Origin: Paenibacillus mucilaginosus 3016
Lineage (GTDB): Bacteria; Bacillota; Bacilli; Paenibacillales; NBRC-103111
Length of the DNA stretch: 64,000 bases
Assembly: GCF_000250655.1 (NCBI RefSeq)
Contig: NC_016935.1
Coordinates: 113,501-177,500, forward strand
Direction: 5' to 3'
Within the stretch, counting starts at the first letter, position 1, and each line of letters opens with the position of its first letter. The position numbers were made by a program, and so were the translations under genes. The notes beneath the pieces were generated by a model. That model did no database searches and had not been told where the DNA came from. It saw only the letters and a list, made by a program, of their open reading frames with translations. Below are positions 11,243-22,567 of the stretch, in pieces.

Positions 11243-11348
11243 CGGGATGTCCCACGGCAAGGGTTGATGGGGCTAAGGATAAGGCCGCTTTCCGGAGGAG
11301 ACGGGCTGCGGTCTGCAAGGGATATAGAGCAGAAGGGGATACGCGCGG

Positions 11349-12140
11349 ATGAAAGACTGTTTTGTGATGAAATGCGGGGGCAGCACACTTGCGGCCCTGC
11401 CGGACGCTTTCTTTGAAGACCTCCGTATTCTGCAGGAGCAGGGGCTCATTCCGGTGATCGTTCACGGCGGCGGGCCGGCGATCTCGGATACGCTCGGCAA
11501 GCTCGGGATCGAGACCGAGTTCGTCAACGGTCTAAGGCGGACGGATGAGAGGGTGCTCGACGTGGTCGAGATGGTCCTCGCGGGCCAGATCAACAAAGAG
11601 ATCGTGCGCAAGATCCAGTGCTCCGGAGCGAAGGCGATCGGCCTCTCCGGGGTCGACGGCCATCTGATCCAGGCGGAGCCGGTGAAGAACGCGCATGAAG
11701 TGGGGCTTGTCGGTGACGTGACGAACGTCAACGGGGAGCTGGTGCAGGGCATCGTGGCCATGGGCTATATGCCGGTCATCGCCCCTGTCGGCATCGGTGC
11801 CGACGGCGGCCAGCGCTATAACATCAATGCGGATACGGCGGCCGGCGCAGTCGCTTCACATATCGGCGTCGAGCGGATGATTGTGGTCACCGACGTTCCG
11901 GGCATCCTGAAGACGGTGGACGGGGAGAAGCGGGTGCTTCCTTCCGTTACGGTTCGGGAGATCGACGAGATGATCGAAAGCGGCGAAATTTATGGCGGCA
12001 TGATTCCGAAAGTGCGGGCAGCCGTGCAGTGTATTCAGGGCAAGGTGCGGGAAGTCGTCATCGTGAACGGCTCCGAACCGGCCGTGCTCAGCCGGGTGCT
12101 CCGCGAAGGCGGCATCGGTACGCGCATCGTACGGAACTGA
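11349..12140 (+). CDS. argB: Acetylglutamate kinase
   Basis: Phosphorylates N-acetylglutamate using ATP, the second step of the cyclic arginine pathway. The 263-residue amino-acid-kinase fold shows the phosphate-binding KCGGSTL near residue 8, VIVHGGGPAIS, and the ATP-site segment NINADTAAGAVA. It lacks the N-terminal helix of arginine-inhibited hexameric forms, so feedback control may be weak; this is inferred from length. A 106-base gap separates it from argJ, with AGAAGGGGA before the start. Confidence 0.96.
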   Translation: MKDCFVMKCGGSTLAALPDAFFEDLRILQEQGLIPVIVHGGGPAISDTLGKLGIETEFVNGLRRTDERVLDVVEMVLAGQINKEIVRKIQCSGAKAIGLSGVDGHLIQAEPVKNAHEVGLVGDVTNVNGELVQGIVAMGYMPVIAPVGIGADGGQRYNINADTAAGAVASHIGVERMIVVTDVPGILKTVDGEKRVLPSVTVREIDEMIESGEIYGGMIPKVRAAVQCIQGKVREVVIVNGSEPAVLSRVLREGGIGTRIVRN

Positions 12141-12181
12141 AGAACGGAATCCTACTTCGATTATATAAAGGAGTGAACGAC

Positions 12182-13375
12182 ATGGGAGAAGCTCAAAGCG
12201 CTTTGTTTCCGAACTACGCACGGTATCCTTTTGCATTTGTGAAGGGCGAAGGCAGCAGGCTGTGGGATGAGAACGGCAAGGAGTATCTGGACCTGATGTG
12301 CGGGATTGCGGTTACGAATCTGGGTCATGCGCCGAAGCGTGTGGGCGATCGGCTCAAGGAGCAGATCGATACGCTGTGGCATACAAGCAACCTGTACCGC
12401 ATCCCGAACCAGGAGAAGCTGGCGGGACTGCTCGTACAGCACTCCTGCGCCGATGCGGTTTTCTTCAGCAACAGCGGCGCGGAAGCGAACGAGGCGGCTA
12501 TCAAGCTCGCCCGCCGGTACTTCCAGAAGGTGCTGGGCCAGCCGGAGCGCTGCGAGATTATCACCTTCCACATGTCGTTCCACGGCCGCACGCTGGCTAC
12601 GTTAACCGCAACAGGGCAGGATAAGGTCAAGGAAGGCTTTGCACCGCTGCCTCAAGGCTTCGTTTATGCGCCATTTAATGACGCCGAAGCCCTTGAGAAG
12701 CTTGTATCCTCCCGGACTTGTGCGATCATGCTGGAGATGGTGCAGGGCGAGGGAGGCGTGAACGCAGCGGACCCGTCCTTCGTTAAGCGTATCGTCGAGC
12801 TGTGCGAAGAACACGGACTGCTGCTCATCGTCGATGAGATCCAGACGGGCATGGGCCGTACAGGCAAGCTGTTCGCCTACGAGCACTACGGCATCGAGCC
12901 GGATATCTTCACACTGGCCAAAGGGCTTGGCAGCGGGATGCCGATCGGCGCCATGCTCGGCAAGGAAAAGCTCCGTGAAGCCTTCTCCGCCGGCAGCCAC
13001 GGCTCGACCTTCGGCGGCAACTACCTTGCCACAGCGGCAGGGCTGGCGACCTTGGAAGTCATGCTGGAAGAGAAGCTGCCTGAGCGTGCAGCGGAACTGG
13101 GTGCTTATGCCGTCGGTGAACTGAAGAAACAGCTGGCCGGCAATCCGCTGGTGACGGAAGTGCGCGGGCTTGGCCTTCTGCTGGGCATCGGGTTGACCGT
13201 GCCGGCGGGCGAGATCATCGGCTCCCTGCTCGACCAAGGGGTTCTCGTGATTTCGGCGGGACCTAACGTGATCCGGCTGGCACCGAGCCTGCTGATCAGC
13301 AAGGAAGATCTGGACCGCGGCCTTGCGGCCATTACAGCGGAACTGGCGAAGAAAGCAGCCGCAGCAGCGGTTTAA
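12182..13375 (+). CDS. argD: Acetylornithine aminotransferase
   Basis: A PLP-dependent class III transaminase converting N-acetylglutamate semialdehyde to N-acetylornithine with glutamate as donor. The 397-residue protein shows FSNSGAEANEAAIKLAR, IVDEIQTGMGRTG and the PLP lysine in TLAKGLGSGMPIGAM. ATG 12182 follows AAAGGAG (12167-12173) with good spacing. A longer in-frame reading that overlaps argB has no ribosome site and is rejected. Confidence 0.96.
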   Translation: MGEAQSALFPNYARYPFAFVKGEGSRLWDENGKEYLDLMCGIAVTNLGHAPKRVGDRLKEQIDTLWHTSNLYRIPNQEKLAGLLVQHSCADAVFFSNSGAEANEAAIKLARRYFQKVLGQPERCEIITFHMSFHGRTLATLTATGQDKVKEGFAPLPQGFVYAPFNDAEALEKLVSSRTCAIMLEMVQGEGGVNAADPSFVKRIVELCEEHGLLLIVDEIQTGMGRTGKLFAYEHYGIEPDIFTLAKGLGSGMPIGAMLGKEKLREAFSAGSHGSTFGGNYLATAAGLATLEVMLEEKLPERAAELGAYAVGELKKQLAGNPLVTEVRGLGLLLGIGLTVPAGEIIGSLLDQGVLVISAGPNVIRLAPSLLISKEDLDRGLAAITAELAKKAAAAAV

Positions 13376-13470
13376 TATACAATGCGGCAGCGGCTTCCAG
13401 CCGGAGCGCTCCGGTTACGATCCGAGAGAAGGGCCTTGGGGCCGCTGCAAGAAAGAAGGGAGATGCATTC

Positions 13471-14427
13471 ATGGCGGGAACGACAGAGCAGGATATCGAG
13501 ATCAGCCTGAAAGGGCGCGATTTTATCGGTCTGGTGGATTATGCGCCGGAAGAGATTCAATATTTGATCGACCTGGCAATCAATCTCAAGAAGAAGAACC
13601 AGGCCGGGGAAGTGTTTCAACCGCTGAAGGGCAAGACCCTCGGCATGATTTTTGAAAAATCATCCACGCGTACGCGTGTTTCCTTTGAAGTAGGGATGTA
13701 CCAGCTCGGCGGGCATGCGCTGTTCCTCAGCAAGAACGATCTGCAGCTCGGCCGCGGGGAGACCATTCATGATACCGCCCAGACGATGTCGCGCTATCTT
13801 GACGGCATCATGATTCGCACCTATGCGCACCGGACGGTGATCGAACTGGCCCGCGGGGCAACGGTACCGGTCATTAACGGTCTGACGGATCTGTCGCACC
13901 CGTGCCAGGCGCTGGCGGACTACCAGACGATCCAGGAGAAGAAGGGCCGTCTGCAGGGGCTTAAGATGGCTTACATCGGCGACGGCAACAACATGGTGCA
14001 TTCGCTGATGATGGGCGCGGCGAAGCTCGGCATGAACTTTGCGGTGGCGACGCCGCAGGGCTACGAGCCGGACAGCGAAGTGCTCGAGCTGTCGAGAGAA
14101 GCGGCTTCCAAGGCCGGCAGCTCCATCTGGGTCGGCACCGATCCGGTGGAAGCCATCGCCGATGCGGATGTCGTCTATACGGACGTCTGGGCGAGCATGG
14201 GCTTCGAAGCGGAGCAGAAGGAGCGGGAGCTCGCGTTCAAGAATTTCCAGGTGAACGAAGCGCTTGTGAAGTACGCGAAGAAGGACTACCTCTTCATGCA
14301 CTGTCTGCCTGCACACCGCGGCGAAGAAGTGTCCGAAGGGGTAATCGACGGGGCCAACTCCGTGATCTTCGATCAGGCGGAGAATCGTCTGCACGCGCAG
14401 AAAGCCGTTATGGCCGCCATTATGTAG
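13471..14427 (+). CDS. argF: Ornithine carbamoyltransferase
   Basis: Forms citrulline from ornithine and carbamoyl phosphate. The 318-residue protein has all family signatures: [10 protein letters not shown] (carbamoyl-phosphate loop), [20 protein letters not shown] for the ornithine domain and [21 protein letters not shown] precedes the start. carAB are not in the operon, so carbamoyl phosphate must come from elsewhere. Confidence 0.97.
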   Translation: MAGTTEQDIEISLKGRDFIGLVDYAPEEIQYLIDLAINLKKKNQAGEVFQPLKGKTLGMIFEKSSTRTRVSFEVGMYQLGGHALFLSKNDLQLGRGETIHDTAQTMSRYLDGIMIRTYAHRTVIELARGATVPVINGLTDLSHPCQALADYQTIQEKKGRLQGLKMAYIGDGNNMVHSLMMGAAKLGMNFAVATPQGYEPDSEVLELSREAASKAGSSIWVGTDPVEAIADADVVYTDVWASMGFEAEQKERELAFKNFQVNEALVKYAKKDYLFMHCLPAHRGEEVSEGVIDGANSVIFDQAENRLHAQKAVMAAIM

Positions 14428-14555
14428 AACGGACGAATGAACGGCAGTGCAGAGGCTTGGGATGGGGACCGCTTCCGGGCGGAGATGACGGGAACGGTCC
14501 CGGCCGGCCGCACGGCCGCAATGATAGAGCGAACACAAAGGAGAGCGGGAGAAGC

Positions 14556-15797
<1,242 letters not shown>

Positions 15798-15975
15798 GAA
15801 ACCAAGCGCAGTGGTTTGTACTCCCTAGGGTTTCTCTCTTACGCGGCATCAGCCGCTGGGGGAGGGCCCTAGGCCTGTGTTATGTCGGTTTCTGCGCACC
15901 CGCACGTGGTGGCGAAGATCAGCTTGTTTTTTGGATAGATGATGATGGATGAACCGGAGAGGGGAGCAACCTAAC

Positions 15976-17391
15976 GTGTCTAAGCTTTGGGGTGGACGGT
16001 TTACGAAGAAGACGGATCAGCTCGTGGAGGAATATACGGCCTCGATCCTGTTCGATAAGGAACTGGCGGAAGAAGATATTCAAGGGAGTCTCGCGCACGT
16101 GACGATGCTCGGCAAGTGCGGCATTCTTCCGCTGGACGATGTGGAGAAGATCAAGGACGGGCTGCACAAGGTCCAGAATATGATCCGCCGCGGCGAAATG
16201 GAATTCACGGTAAGCGACGAAGACATTCACATGAATATCGAGAAGGCGCTGATCGATGAAGTCGGCCCGGTAGGCGGCAAGCTCCATACCGGCCGCAGCC
16301 GCAACGACCAGGTGGCTACGGATATGCACCTGTGGCTCCGCAAACGGGTGGTGGAGTTCGTCGGCCTCCTGAACAAAATCCAGGAAGCGCTGATCGGTCA
16401 GGCAAAAGCGAACCTGGACACGATCGTTCCGGGGTATACGCATTTGCAGCGGGCGCAGCCGATCCTGTTCGCCCATCATCTGATGGCGTATGTCTCGATG
16501 TTCCAGCGGGACATTGAGCGTCTGCAGGACAGCTACAAGCGGATCAACGTGCTGCCTCTGGGCGCCGGTGCACTGGCGGGTACGACGTTCCCGATCGACC
16601 GTCACTTCGTGGCCCAGCAGCTCGGCTTCGATCGCGTATACGAGAACTCCCTGGACGCCGTATCTGATCGGGATTTCATCGTCGAATTCCTTGCCAATGC
16701 CTCGCTGATCATGACCCACCTCTCGCGTCTAAGCGAAGAGTTCGTGATGTGGTCGAGCACCGAGTTCCGCTTCATCGAGCTTGACGATGCGTTTTGTACG
16801 GGCAGCTCGATCATGCCGCAGAAGAAGAATCCGGACGTTCCCGAGCTCGTGCGCGGCAAGACCGGCCGGGTGTACGGCAACCTGATCGGCCTGCTGACGG
16901 TGCTCAAGTCGCTCCCGCTGGCCTATAACAAGGATATGCAGGAAGACAAGGAAGGCATGTTCGACACCGTCCGTACCCTGCAGGGTGCGCTGCAGCTCTA
17001 TGCCCCGATGATTGCAACGATGAAGGTCAACAAGGACCGGATGCGTCAAGCGGTCAACCAGGACTTCTCCAACGCGACGGACATTGCCGATTATCTCGTG
17101 AACAAGGGCATGCCGTTCCGTCAGGCACATGAAGTCATCGGCAAAACGGTGCTGTATTGCATCCAGAACGGCAAATACCTGCTCGATCTGAAGCTCGAAG
17201 AATATCACCAGTTCTCCAAGCTGTTCGATCAGGATATCTTTCAGGTGCTTCAGCCGGAGAGCGTCGTGAATGCCCGCAACGTCTATGGCGGTACGGCCTC
17301 CGTACAGGTTAGCGGGGCGATCGAACGGGCCGAAGCGGTGCATGCCGCAGCTGCAGCCTGGTTCGACGAGTACTTCGCCAAGAGCCGGTAA
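15976..17391 (+). CDS. argH: Argininosuccinate lyase
   Basis: Releases arginine and fumarate from argininosuccinate, the last pathway step. The 471-residue protein shows the fumarase-superfamily signature [24 protein letters not shown] and HLQRAQP. The start is taken as GTG 15976 with AGGGGAG nine bases upstream; an ATG at 15949 would place that ribosome site inside the gene. The 178-base gap after argG has small inverted repeats (a CCCTAGGG palindrome) but no clear terminator. Confidence 0.96.
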   Translation: MSKLWGGRFTKKTDQLVEEYTASILFDKELAEEDIQGSLAHVTMLGKCGILPLDDVEKIKDGLHKVQNMIRRGEMEFTVSDEDIHMNIEKALIDEVGPVGGKLHTGRSRNDQVATDMHLWLRKRVVEFVGLLNKIQEALIGQAKANLDTIVPGYTHLQRAQPILFAHHLMAYVSMFQRDIERLQDSYKRINVLPLGAGALAGTTFPIDRHFVAQQLGFDRVYENSLDAVSDRDFIVEFLANASLIMTHLSRLSEEFVMWSSTEFRFIELDDAFCTGSSIMPQKKNPDVPELVRGKTGRVYGNLIGLLTVLKSLPLAYNKDMQEDKEGMFDTVRTLQGALQLYAPMIATMKVNKDRMRQAVNQDFSNATDIADYLVNKGMPFRQAHEVIGKTVLYCIQNGKYLLDLKLEEYHQFSKLFDQDIFQVLQPESVVNARNVYGGTASVQVSGAIERAEAVHAAAAAWFDEYFAKSR

Positions 17392-17446
17392 GTTACGATA
17401 TAGGCCCCGGCTGTAGGATAGTTTCCCTTGCCGGCCGCAAAAACAT

Positions 17447-17515
17447 AACCCCCGCAAGCCTGCTAACCGTTCCCTGGATTACTCCCGGGGAAGGCGCCGG
17501 CTGCGGGGGTTCTTT
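17447..17515. terminator. Bidirectional terminator between argH and the VanW gene
   Basis: AACCCCCGCAAGCC (17447-17460) pairs with GGCTGCGGGGGTT (17499-17511), followed by CTTT on the plus strand. The genes on both sides converge here. Confidence 0.75.
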
Positions 17516-17539
17516 GTGCTTGCCTGAAGGGGAGCGGGG

Positions 17540-19060
17540 CTATCGGGCCGAGCGGTAATTCGGTCCCTTGACGCCGTCTTCGATCATCGGTTCCCGGGGA
17601 GAAGCGCCGGGTGACGGCGAAGTGTGGTCCCGGGAAGCGGCGGATCCGTTCGAAGAGGCGATGACCGTAGGCTGGGCGCTGTACGTGTCGCGGGAGATTT
17701 TCTCCTCGGCCATCACCACCCCGTTCTTCAGCTTCCTGCGGTAAGTTTCGACGATATAACCGGGCTTGCCCTTGATCAGTGTTTCCTGCCTGCCTTTGCG
17801 CAGCGTCGGATTGTGCACGTATTTAACCGGCGCCGGGAGGGTCTCGACGGTTTTGGAAACAATATCGTAAGACCACTCCGGCGGCGTCTGTCCGAACAGC
17901 TTCACGGTCATGCTGCGGTCGGTGGCCGAGGTGCGGATAAGCAGGTAATGTCCGGTGCTGTTGCGGAACTTGAAGCCGATATGCCCGGAGGCAAACGTGG
18001 CATCCTGACCGAGCGGGACATAGCTTACCGGCAGGGAATGGTTGCGCCGCTCCACGATGGTCAGGCCGGCACGGAGCACGGCATTGTACAGCGTGGAGGA
18101 TACCTGGCAGATGCCGCCGCCCACGCCCGGAACGAGCTTCCCATTGACGATGACGGGGGCTTCGCGGAAGCCGAAGCGCTTCTCGGTTTCGGCGATGTAA
18201 GGTGCATAGTCGAAGACCTCGCCGGGCTTCAGCAGCACGTCATGGATCACGGCCGCCGTCGAGCGGACGTTATGAACCCGGCCCTCCGGAGAAGCACTGC
18301 CGGGCGGGTAGCTGGTTGTGTACTCGATCAGCTTGCGCGAGATGCCCTGAGCCTGCAGCGCCTGCACGGTAACCCCCGGGGCTGCCGTCCTCATCGGCAG
18401 CTCCACATCCAGCGGAGGCGGAGCTGCCCCGCTCTCCGGCGCATCTTTGGAGAGGGGCGCGCCCGCCAGGGAGCCCCACGAAGGAAGCTTCGCGAGCAGC
18501 GCCTCGTGCAGCTTCGCTTCATCGATCAGCGACACGGCCTGCTCCGGCACGTAGCGGATCGTGTCGTCGGCTTCGATGATGCGCAGCGCGTCGGCGGGCT
18601 TGCGCGCGTAGACCTCGGCGAACGTAGCGGACAGCGCAGCGCGAAGCTTCTCTTCCGGCAGCTGCACGGCCAGCTGCCATGAGACGCCGCGCAGTCTCCA
18701 GCGAGCGAGGGCACGCTCCCACGGCGAGCCCTGCCGCAGCGGCTGCAGCTGGGCCTGCAGCTCCTCGCGGCGCAGCTCCAGGCCCAGTTCGCCGAGCGTG
18801 ACGCTCTTGGTCAGCCGGGCTTCGCCCTCCTTGACGGCGAGCCGTACGGGCAGGGACAGCAGGGCCGCCTCTTTGGCCGCAAGCTGCTCCTCAAGCTCCG
18901 CCGGCGTGAGCCCCGCGATGGACCAGTCGCCGATCCGAGCTTCGGCCGGCAGGTGCGGGTGCAGCCCGTAGGCGGCCGTACCGAGCGATGAGGCCAGCAG
19001 CAGAAGGAGGCCGGCGGCCAGTCCGTAATGGAGTCGCTTGCTTGTAGTGATCGATGTCAT
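17540..19060 (-). CDS. VanW family protein with C-terminal G5-like domain
   Basis: A membrane-anchored extracytoplasmic protein of 506 residues. An N-terminal hydrophobic anchor (GLAAGLLLLLASSLGTAA) is followed by a putative peptidoglycan-binding domain and then the VanW domain, with the hallmark GGGICQVSSTLYNA and NHSLPVSYVPLGQDAT. A G5-like segment (TLRKGRQETLIKGKPGY) and a low-complexity Ser/Pro tail end the protein. VanW's biochemical role is unknown; links to vancomycin clusters and cell-wall or spore proteins are reported. The ATG at 19060 has AAAGGAG at 8 bases; the longer frame to 19144 lacks this. Confidence 0.85.
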   Translation of the reverse strand: MTSITTSKRLHYGLAAGLLLLLASSLGTAAYGLHPHLPAEARIGDWSIAGLTPAELEEQLAAKEAALLSLPVRLAVKEGEARLTKSVTLGELGLELRREELQAQLQPLRQGSPWERALARWRLRGVSWQLAVQLPEEKLRAALSATFAEVYARKPADALRIIEADDTIRYVPEQAVSLIDEAKLHEALLAKLPSWGSLAGAPLSKDAPESGAAPPPLDVELPMRTAAPGVTVQALQAQGISRKLIEYTTSYPPGSASPEGRVHNVRSTAAVIHDVLLKPGEVFDYAPYIAETEKRFGFREAPVIVNGKLVPGVGGGICQVSSTLYNAVLRAGLTIVERRNHSLPVSYVPLGQDATFASGHIGFKFRNSTGHYLLIRTSATDRSMTVKLFGQTPPEWSYDIVSKTVETLPAPVKYVHNPTLRKGRQETLIKGKPGYIVETYRRKLKNGVVMAEEKISRDTYSAQPTVIASSNGSAASRDHTSPSPGASPREPMIEDGVKGPNYRSAR

Positions 19061-19510
19061 AGGGCCTGCTCCTTTATTTGCGGTAAAATCGGATGGGGAC
19101 CGTACAAGAGCTGCACACTTCATTGGTATGCGGACACGCCCCAAAACTTGCCTGCGAACCCGCGGATGCCCCTGCAGCTGCTGCGGATTTGGCGAAGCTT
19201 GACAGCATTAGGGGAGGCATGGCAGAGATCCGGGCGGCGGATGCTGCCTTCTGTGACAATGTGTAGAAAATCACTTGGCCATAAAGGAATTTAGAGCTTT
19301 ATGTCGAAATTATAAAAGCTGGCACCGGTCTGGCTTTTTTTGGCTGTTGCGGCTGTGTTGTTTCGTTATCAAGCCGGGGGCTGTGCCTTGCGCGTTCTGC
19401 CCATCCCGGTATTCTTGCGATTCGACCGAAGGATAGTTTCATGCGGCTTCAGGTGAGCCTGCTGCACCTATAGAGAACCACCAAACTCGCAGATCTCAGG
19501 ATGTGATACA
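19061..19510. other. Intergenic region upstream of ftsE and of the divergent VanW gene
   Basis: No coding gene is recognised. Around 19310-19338, AAAAGC and GCTTTTTTT flank a short GC-rich stretch, which may be a weak terminator-like hairpin. The region must hold the ftsE promoter, but I see no confident -35/-10 pair. In B. subtilis cccB lies immediately upstream of ftsE; no such gene is seen here. Confidence 0.4.
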
Positions 19511-20196
19511 GTGATTGAAATGCACGACGTGTGGAAAACGTACCCAAACGGCGGTCATGCCCTTAACGGCATCAGCGTGAAAGTGGATCAGAGCGAATTC
19601 GTCTACGTCGTGGGTCCGTCCGGGGCCGGTAAATCGACATTCATGAAATTGATCTATAGAGAAGAGCGTCCGACCAAGGGGACCATTTTCGTCAACGGAT
19701 TCAACCTCGAGAAGCTGAAGCAGCGCAAGATTCCGTTCGTCCGCCCAACATCGGCGTGATCTTTCAGGACTTCCGTCTGCTCCCGAAGCTGACGGTGTTC
19801 GAGAACGTGGCGTTTGCCATGGAGGTCATCGAGGCTCCGAAGAAAATCATCAAGAAGCGCACGATGGAAGTACTCGAGCTTGTCAACCTGAAGGACAAGA
19901 TCCAATCGCTTCCGACCCAGCTCTCCGGAGGGGAACAGCAGCGCGTGGCGATTGCCCGTGCCATTGTGAACAATCCGTCCGTCATTATCGCCGATGAACC
20001 TACAGGCAACCTCGATCCCGAGACCTCTTGGGGGATCATGAAGCTGATGGAAGAGATCAACTTCCGGGGTACGACCATCGTCATGGCGACCCACAACCGG
20101 GAGATTGTGAACTCGATGCGCAAGCGGGTGCTTGCCATTGAAGGCGGCAGGATCGTGCGCGACCAGCTGAGAGGAGATTACGGCTATGAGGATTAG
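19511..20196 (+). CDS. ftsE: Cell division ATP-binding protein FtsE (apparent 1-base deletion)
   Basis: The ABC ATPase that pairs with FtsX to control septal peptidoglycan hydrolases. Walker [10 protein letters not shown] is at residues 35-43 in the first frame. The signature LSGGEQQR, Walker [12 protein letters not shown] and the H-loop are in the second frame. The reading frame breaks near 19745: KIPFV is followed by a stop in frame 1. Restoring one base gives [18 protein letters not shown], the standard FtsE sequence, and a 228-residue protein, the usual length. The break is most likely a sequence error. Start is GTG 19511. Its end overlaps ftsX by 11 bases. Confidence 0.92.
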
Positions 20197-21109
20197 CACG
20201 GTAGCCAGACATCTTCGGGAAGGCACCAAGAATGTGGCGCGCAACGGCTGGATGTCCTTTGCTTCCATCGCTTCCATCGCGATCTCCCTCCTGATTCTCG
20301 GCGTTTTTCTGCTGCTGACGCTCAATGTGAACTATTTGGCCCAGCAGATCGAGCGGCAGGTCGAGATCCGGGTGTACCTCGAGGTGAATACATCGCAGGA
20401 GAAGATCGATGAAGTGGCCGCGAAGATCAAGGAGATTCCGCAGGTGAAGACGGTGACGTTCGTCTCCAAGGAACAGGGGCTTGCCGATCTGCGGGAACGT
20501 CTTGGTGAGAACGGCAGGCAGCTGCTGGAGGGGCTGGAGGGCGAAGATGACAATCCCCTCAATGACTCGTTCACGGTGGAAGTAACGGAGCCGCGGGATG
20601 TGGCATCGGTTGCGGCCGCGATTGAGAAGCTGAACGCTCCGGAAGATCCGGTGAAGACGATTCATCGTGTGAACTACGGCAAGGGGACGGTCGAGACGAT
20701 GTTTAAGGTCACCTCGGTGGTCCGCAACATCGGTCTGGTCATCGTAGCGGGACTGGCCCTGACGGCGATGTTCCTCATCGCCAATACGATCAAGCTGACG
20801 ATTATCGCGCGGCGCCGGGAGATCTCGATTATGAAGCTTGTCGGCGCGACGAATGCGTTTATCCGGTGGCCTTTCTTCATTGAGGGGGCGCTGCTGGGAC
20901 TGATCGGATCTCTGATTCCGATTGTGCTGCTGCTCTACGGGTATTGGCAGCTGATGCGGTGGGTGTCGCTCGATCTTAATCTGATGCTGATCCAGCTGCT
21001 GCCTTTCGAACAAGTGGGACCGAAGACCGGCGCGCTGCTGCTTGGCATCGGCGTGATTATCGGCGTGTGGGGAAGCACGATTTCGGTCCGCAAGTTTATG
21101 CGCGTTTGA
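20186..21109 (+). CDS. ftsX: Cell division protein FtsX
   Basis: The membrane partner of FtsE. The 307-residue protein has one N-terminal transmembrane segment ([18 protein letters not shown]), an extracellular loop of about 130 residues that would contact a hydrolase activator, and three C-terminal segments with [23 protein letters not shown]. It overlaps ftsE, so the two are translationally linked. The next gene encodes an M23 hydrolase with a long coiled coil, a plausible direct target of this FtsEX. Confidence 0.95.
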   Translation: MRISTVARHLREGTKNVARNGWMSFASIASIAISLLILGVFLLLTLNVNYLAQQIERQVEIRVYLEVNTSQEKIDEVAAKIKEIPQVKTVTFVSKEQGLADLRERLGENGRQLLEGLEGEDDNPLNDSFTVEVTEPRDVASVAAAIEKLNAPEDPVKTIHRVNYGKGTVETMFKVTSVVRNIGLVIVAGLALTAMFLIANTIKLTIIARRREISIMKLVGATNAFIRWPFFIEGALLGLIGSLIPIVLLLYGYWQLMRWVSLDLNLMLIQLLPFEQVGPKTGALLLGIGVIIGVWGSTISVRKFMRV

Positions 21110-21204
21110 CCGGCAGGTTCCGGTCAGGGGAAAGACGCGTTTGGTATTTTGTCGTTACGCTGAATTTCGGCACGATATAGATTATGGTAACAGGGGAGGA
21201 ACAC

Positions 21205-22473
21205 GTGTTGTCGAACAAGCCTTTTGTGCCTTTTGTCGTCGCAGCCGGACTGGTGGGGATGCTGATCGCACCGCAGTCCGGAATCGCAGCATCGGAAACC
21301 CAGCGGATCCAAAATGAGCTGAACCAGCTCAGACAGCAGAAGAATGCTTACCAGAAGAAACAGGCGGAGACGGACAAGCAGATCGCTCAAGTCCAGAACG
21401 AGAAGGCGCGAACGGAGAGCGATCTCGATGCTCTGATGGGGCAGATCGACTCGACCAACACGAAGCTCAACCAGTTGAACGAACAGATTTATACTGTGAA
21501 AACCTCCCTCGAACAAAATGCCGTAGAGCTTGACGAAGCGGAAGTGCGGATTGAGACGCGCGACCAGCTGCTGAAGTCCAGACTCCGGCTGATGTATATG
21601 AACGGCGCGGTTTCTTACGCGGATGTGCTGTTGAGCTCCACAAGCTTCAGCGATTTCCTGGACCGTCTGCAGGCGCTGCAGTCCATCGTCTCGCAGGATA
21701 AGGATATCCTCGAGGCGAACAAGCGCGACCACAAGGTCATTGCCGACAAGCGGGTCGTGATTGAACAGAAGCTCGCGGAGGTAAAGACTTTATACGGACA
21801 GGTCTCGGAGATCAAGGCCGATCTTGTGGAGAAAGAAAAAGAGAAGGAAGTCCGGATTGCCAGCCTGAGCCAGCAGGAAGAGCAGCTCGAGCATATCAAC
21901 GAGGAAATCGAACAGCAGGTGATGGCTGCTGCTGCGGCGGAGTCGAAGAAGCAGCAGGCCCTGTTCAAAGAACAGCAGCGGGTGGCTAGAGAAGCGGAAG
22001 CGGCAAGAAAGAAGAACAATACGTCGAACAAAGGCGTGATTGCCCCTCCTCAGGCTTATGCGGCTCCCGGGGGGAAGTTCGGTTATCCGCTTCGCAGCTA
22101 TGTCAGCAAATCCTCCGATTTTGGCTCGCGCCGTGACCCGATCACAGGCCGTACCGCATCTCACAGCGGGGTTGACCTTCCGGCTCCAAACGGAACCGAC
22201 ATTCTCGCGGCGGAAGACGGCGTGGTGATCATGGCCCAATCGTGGAGCGGTTACGGCAATACGGTTATGATCGACCATGGAGGCGGAATTTGGACGCTGT
22301 ACGGGCATATCCGCAACGGCGGGATTGCAGTGGAGAAGGGTGAGACGGTCAAGAAAGGCCAGAAGATCGCGGAAGTCGGTTCGACCGGTCGCTCCACCGG
22401 CAATCACCTTCACTTCGAGGTGCGGATCAACGGGAACCCGGTGAATCCGAACGGCTACATCGGCCAAAAATAA
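21205..22473 (+). CDS. EnvC/CwlO-like M23 peptidoglycan hydrolase with coiled coil
   Basis: A secreted murein hydrolase of about 422 residues. A signal peptide (PFVVAAGLVGMLIAPQSGIAA) precedes a coiled coil at residues 30-270 and a C-terminal LytM/M23 domain at about 293-415. The zinc ligands are intact: H320 and D324 in HSGVD, and H403 in HLHFEVR, plus YGH near 366-368. The domain should therefore be catalytic, unlike E. coli EnvC. The start is GTG 21205 or TTG 21208, just after GGGGAGGA; an ATG at 21184 lies ahead of that ribosome site and is rejected. Position between ftsX and ctpB suggests it acts with FtsEX in wall cleavage. Confidence 0.88.
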   Translation: MLSNKPFVPFVVAAGLVGMLIAPQSGIAASETQRIQNELNQLRQQKNAYQKKQAETDKQIAQVQNEKARTESDLDALMGQIDSTNTKLNQLNEQIYTVKTSLEQNAVELDEAEVRIETRDQLLKSRLRLMYMNGAVSYADVLLSSTSFSDFLDRLQALQSIVSQDKDILEANKRDHKVIADKRVVIEQKLAEVKTLYGQVSEIKADLVEKEKEKEVRIASLSQQEEQLEHINEEIEQQVMAAAAAESKKQQALFKEQQRVAREAEAARKKNNTSNKGVIAPPQAYAAPGGKFGYPLRSYVSKSSDFGSRRDPITGRTASHSGVDLPAPNGTDILAAEDGVVIMAQSWSGYGNTVMIDHGGGIWTLYGHIRNGGIAVEKGETVKKGQKIAEVGSTGRSTGNHLHFEVRINGNPVNPNGYIGQK

Positions 22474-22567
22474 GCGGCATCTTTCATAATTAGGAAAGGC
22501 TTGTCATACACTACAGAGACAAGCGGCGTAAGTTCGTGGGAAGAGCAAAGGCGGTGTGGAGAGAGAA

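Noticed and set aside
12029..12181. argD reading frame extending into argB
   Set aside because: No ribosome site; the ATG at 12182 has AAAGGAG and matches the family start.
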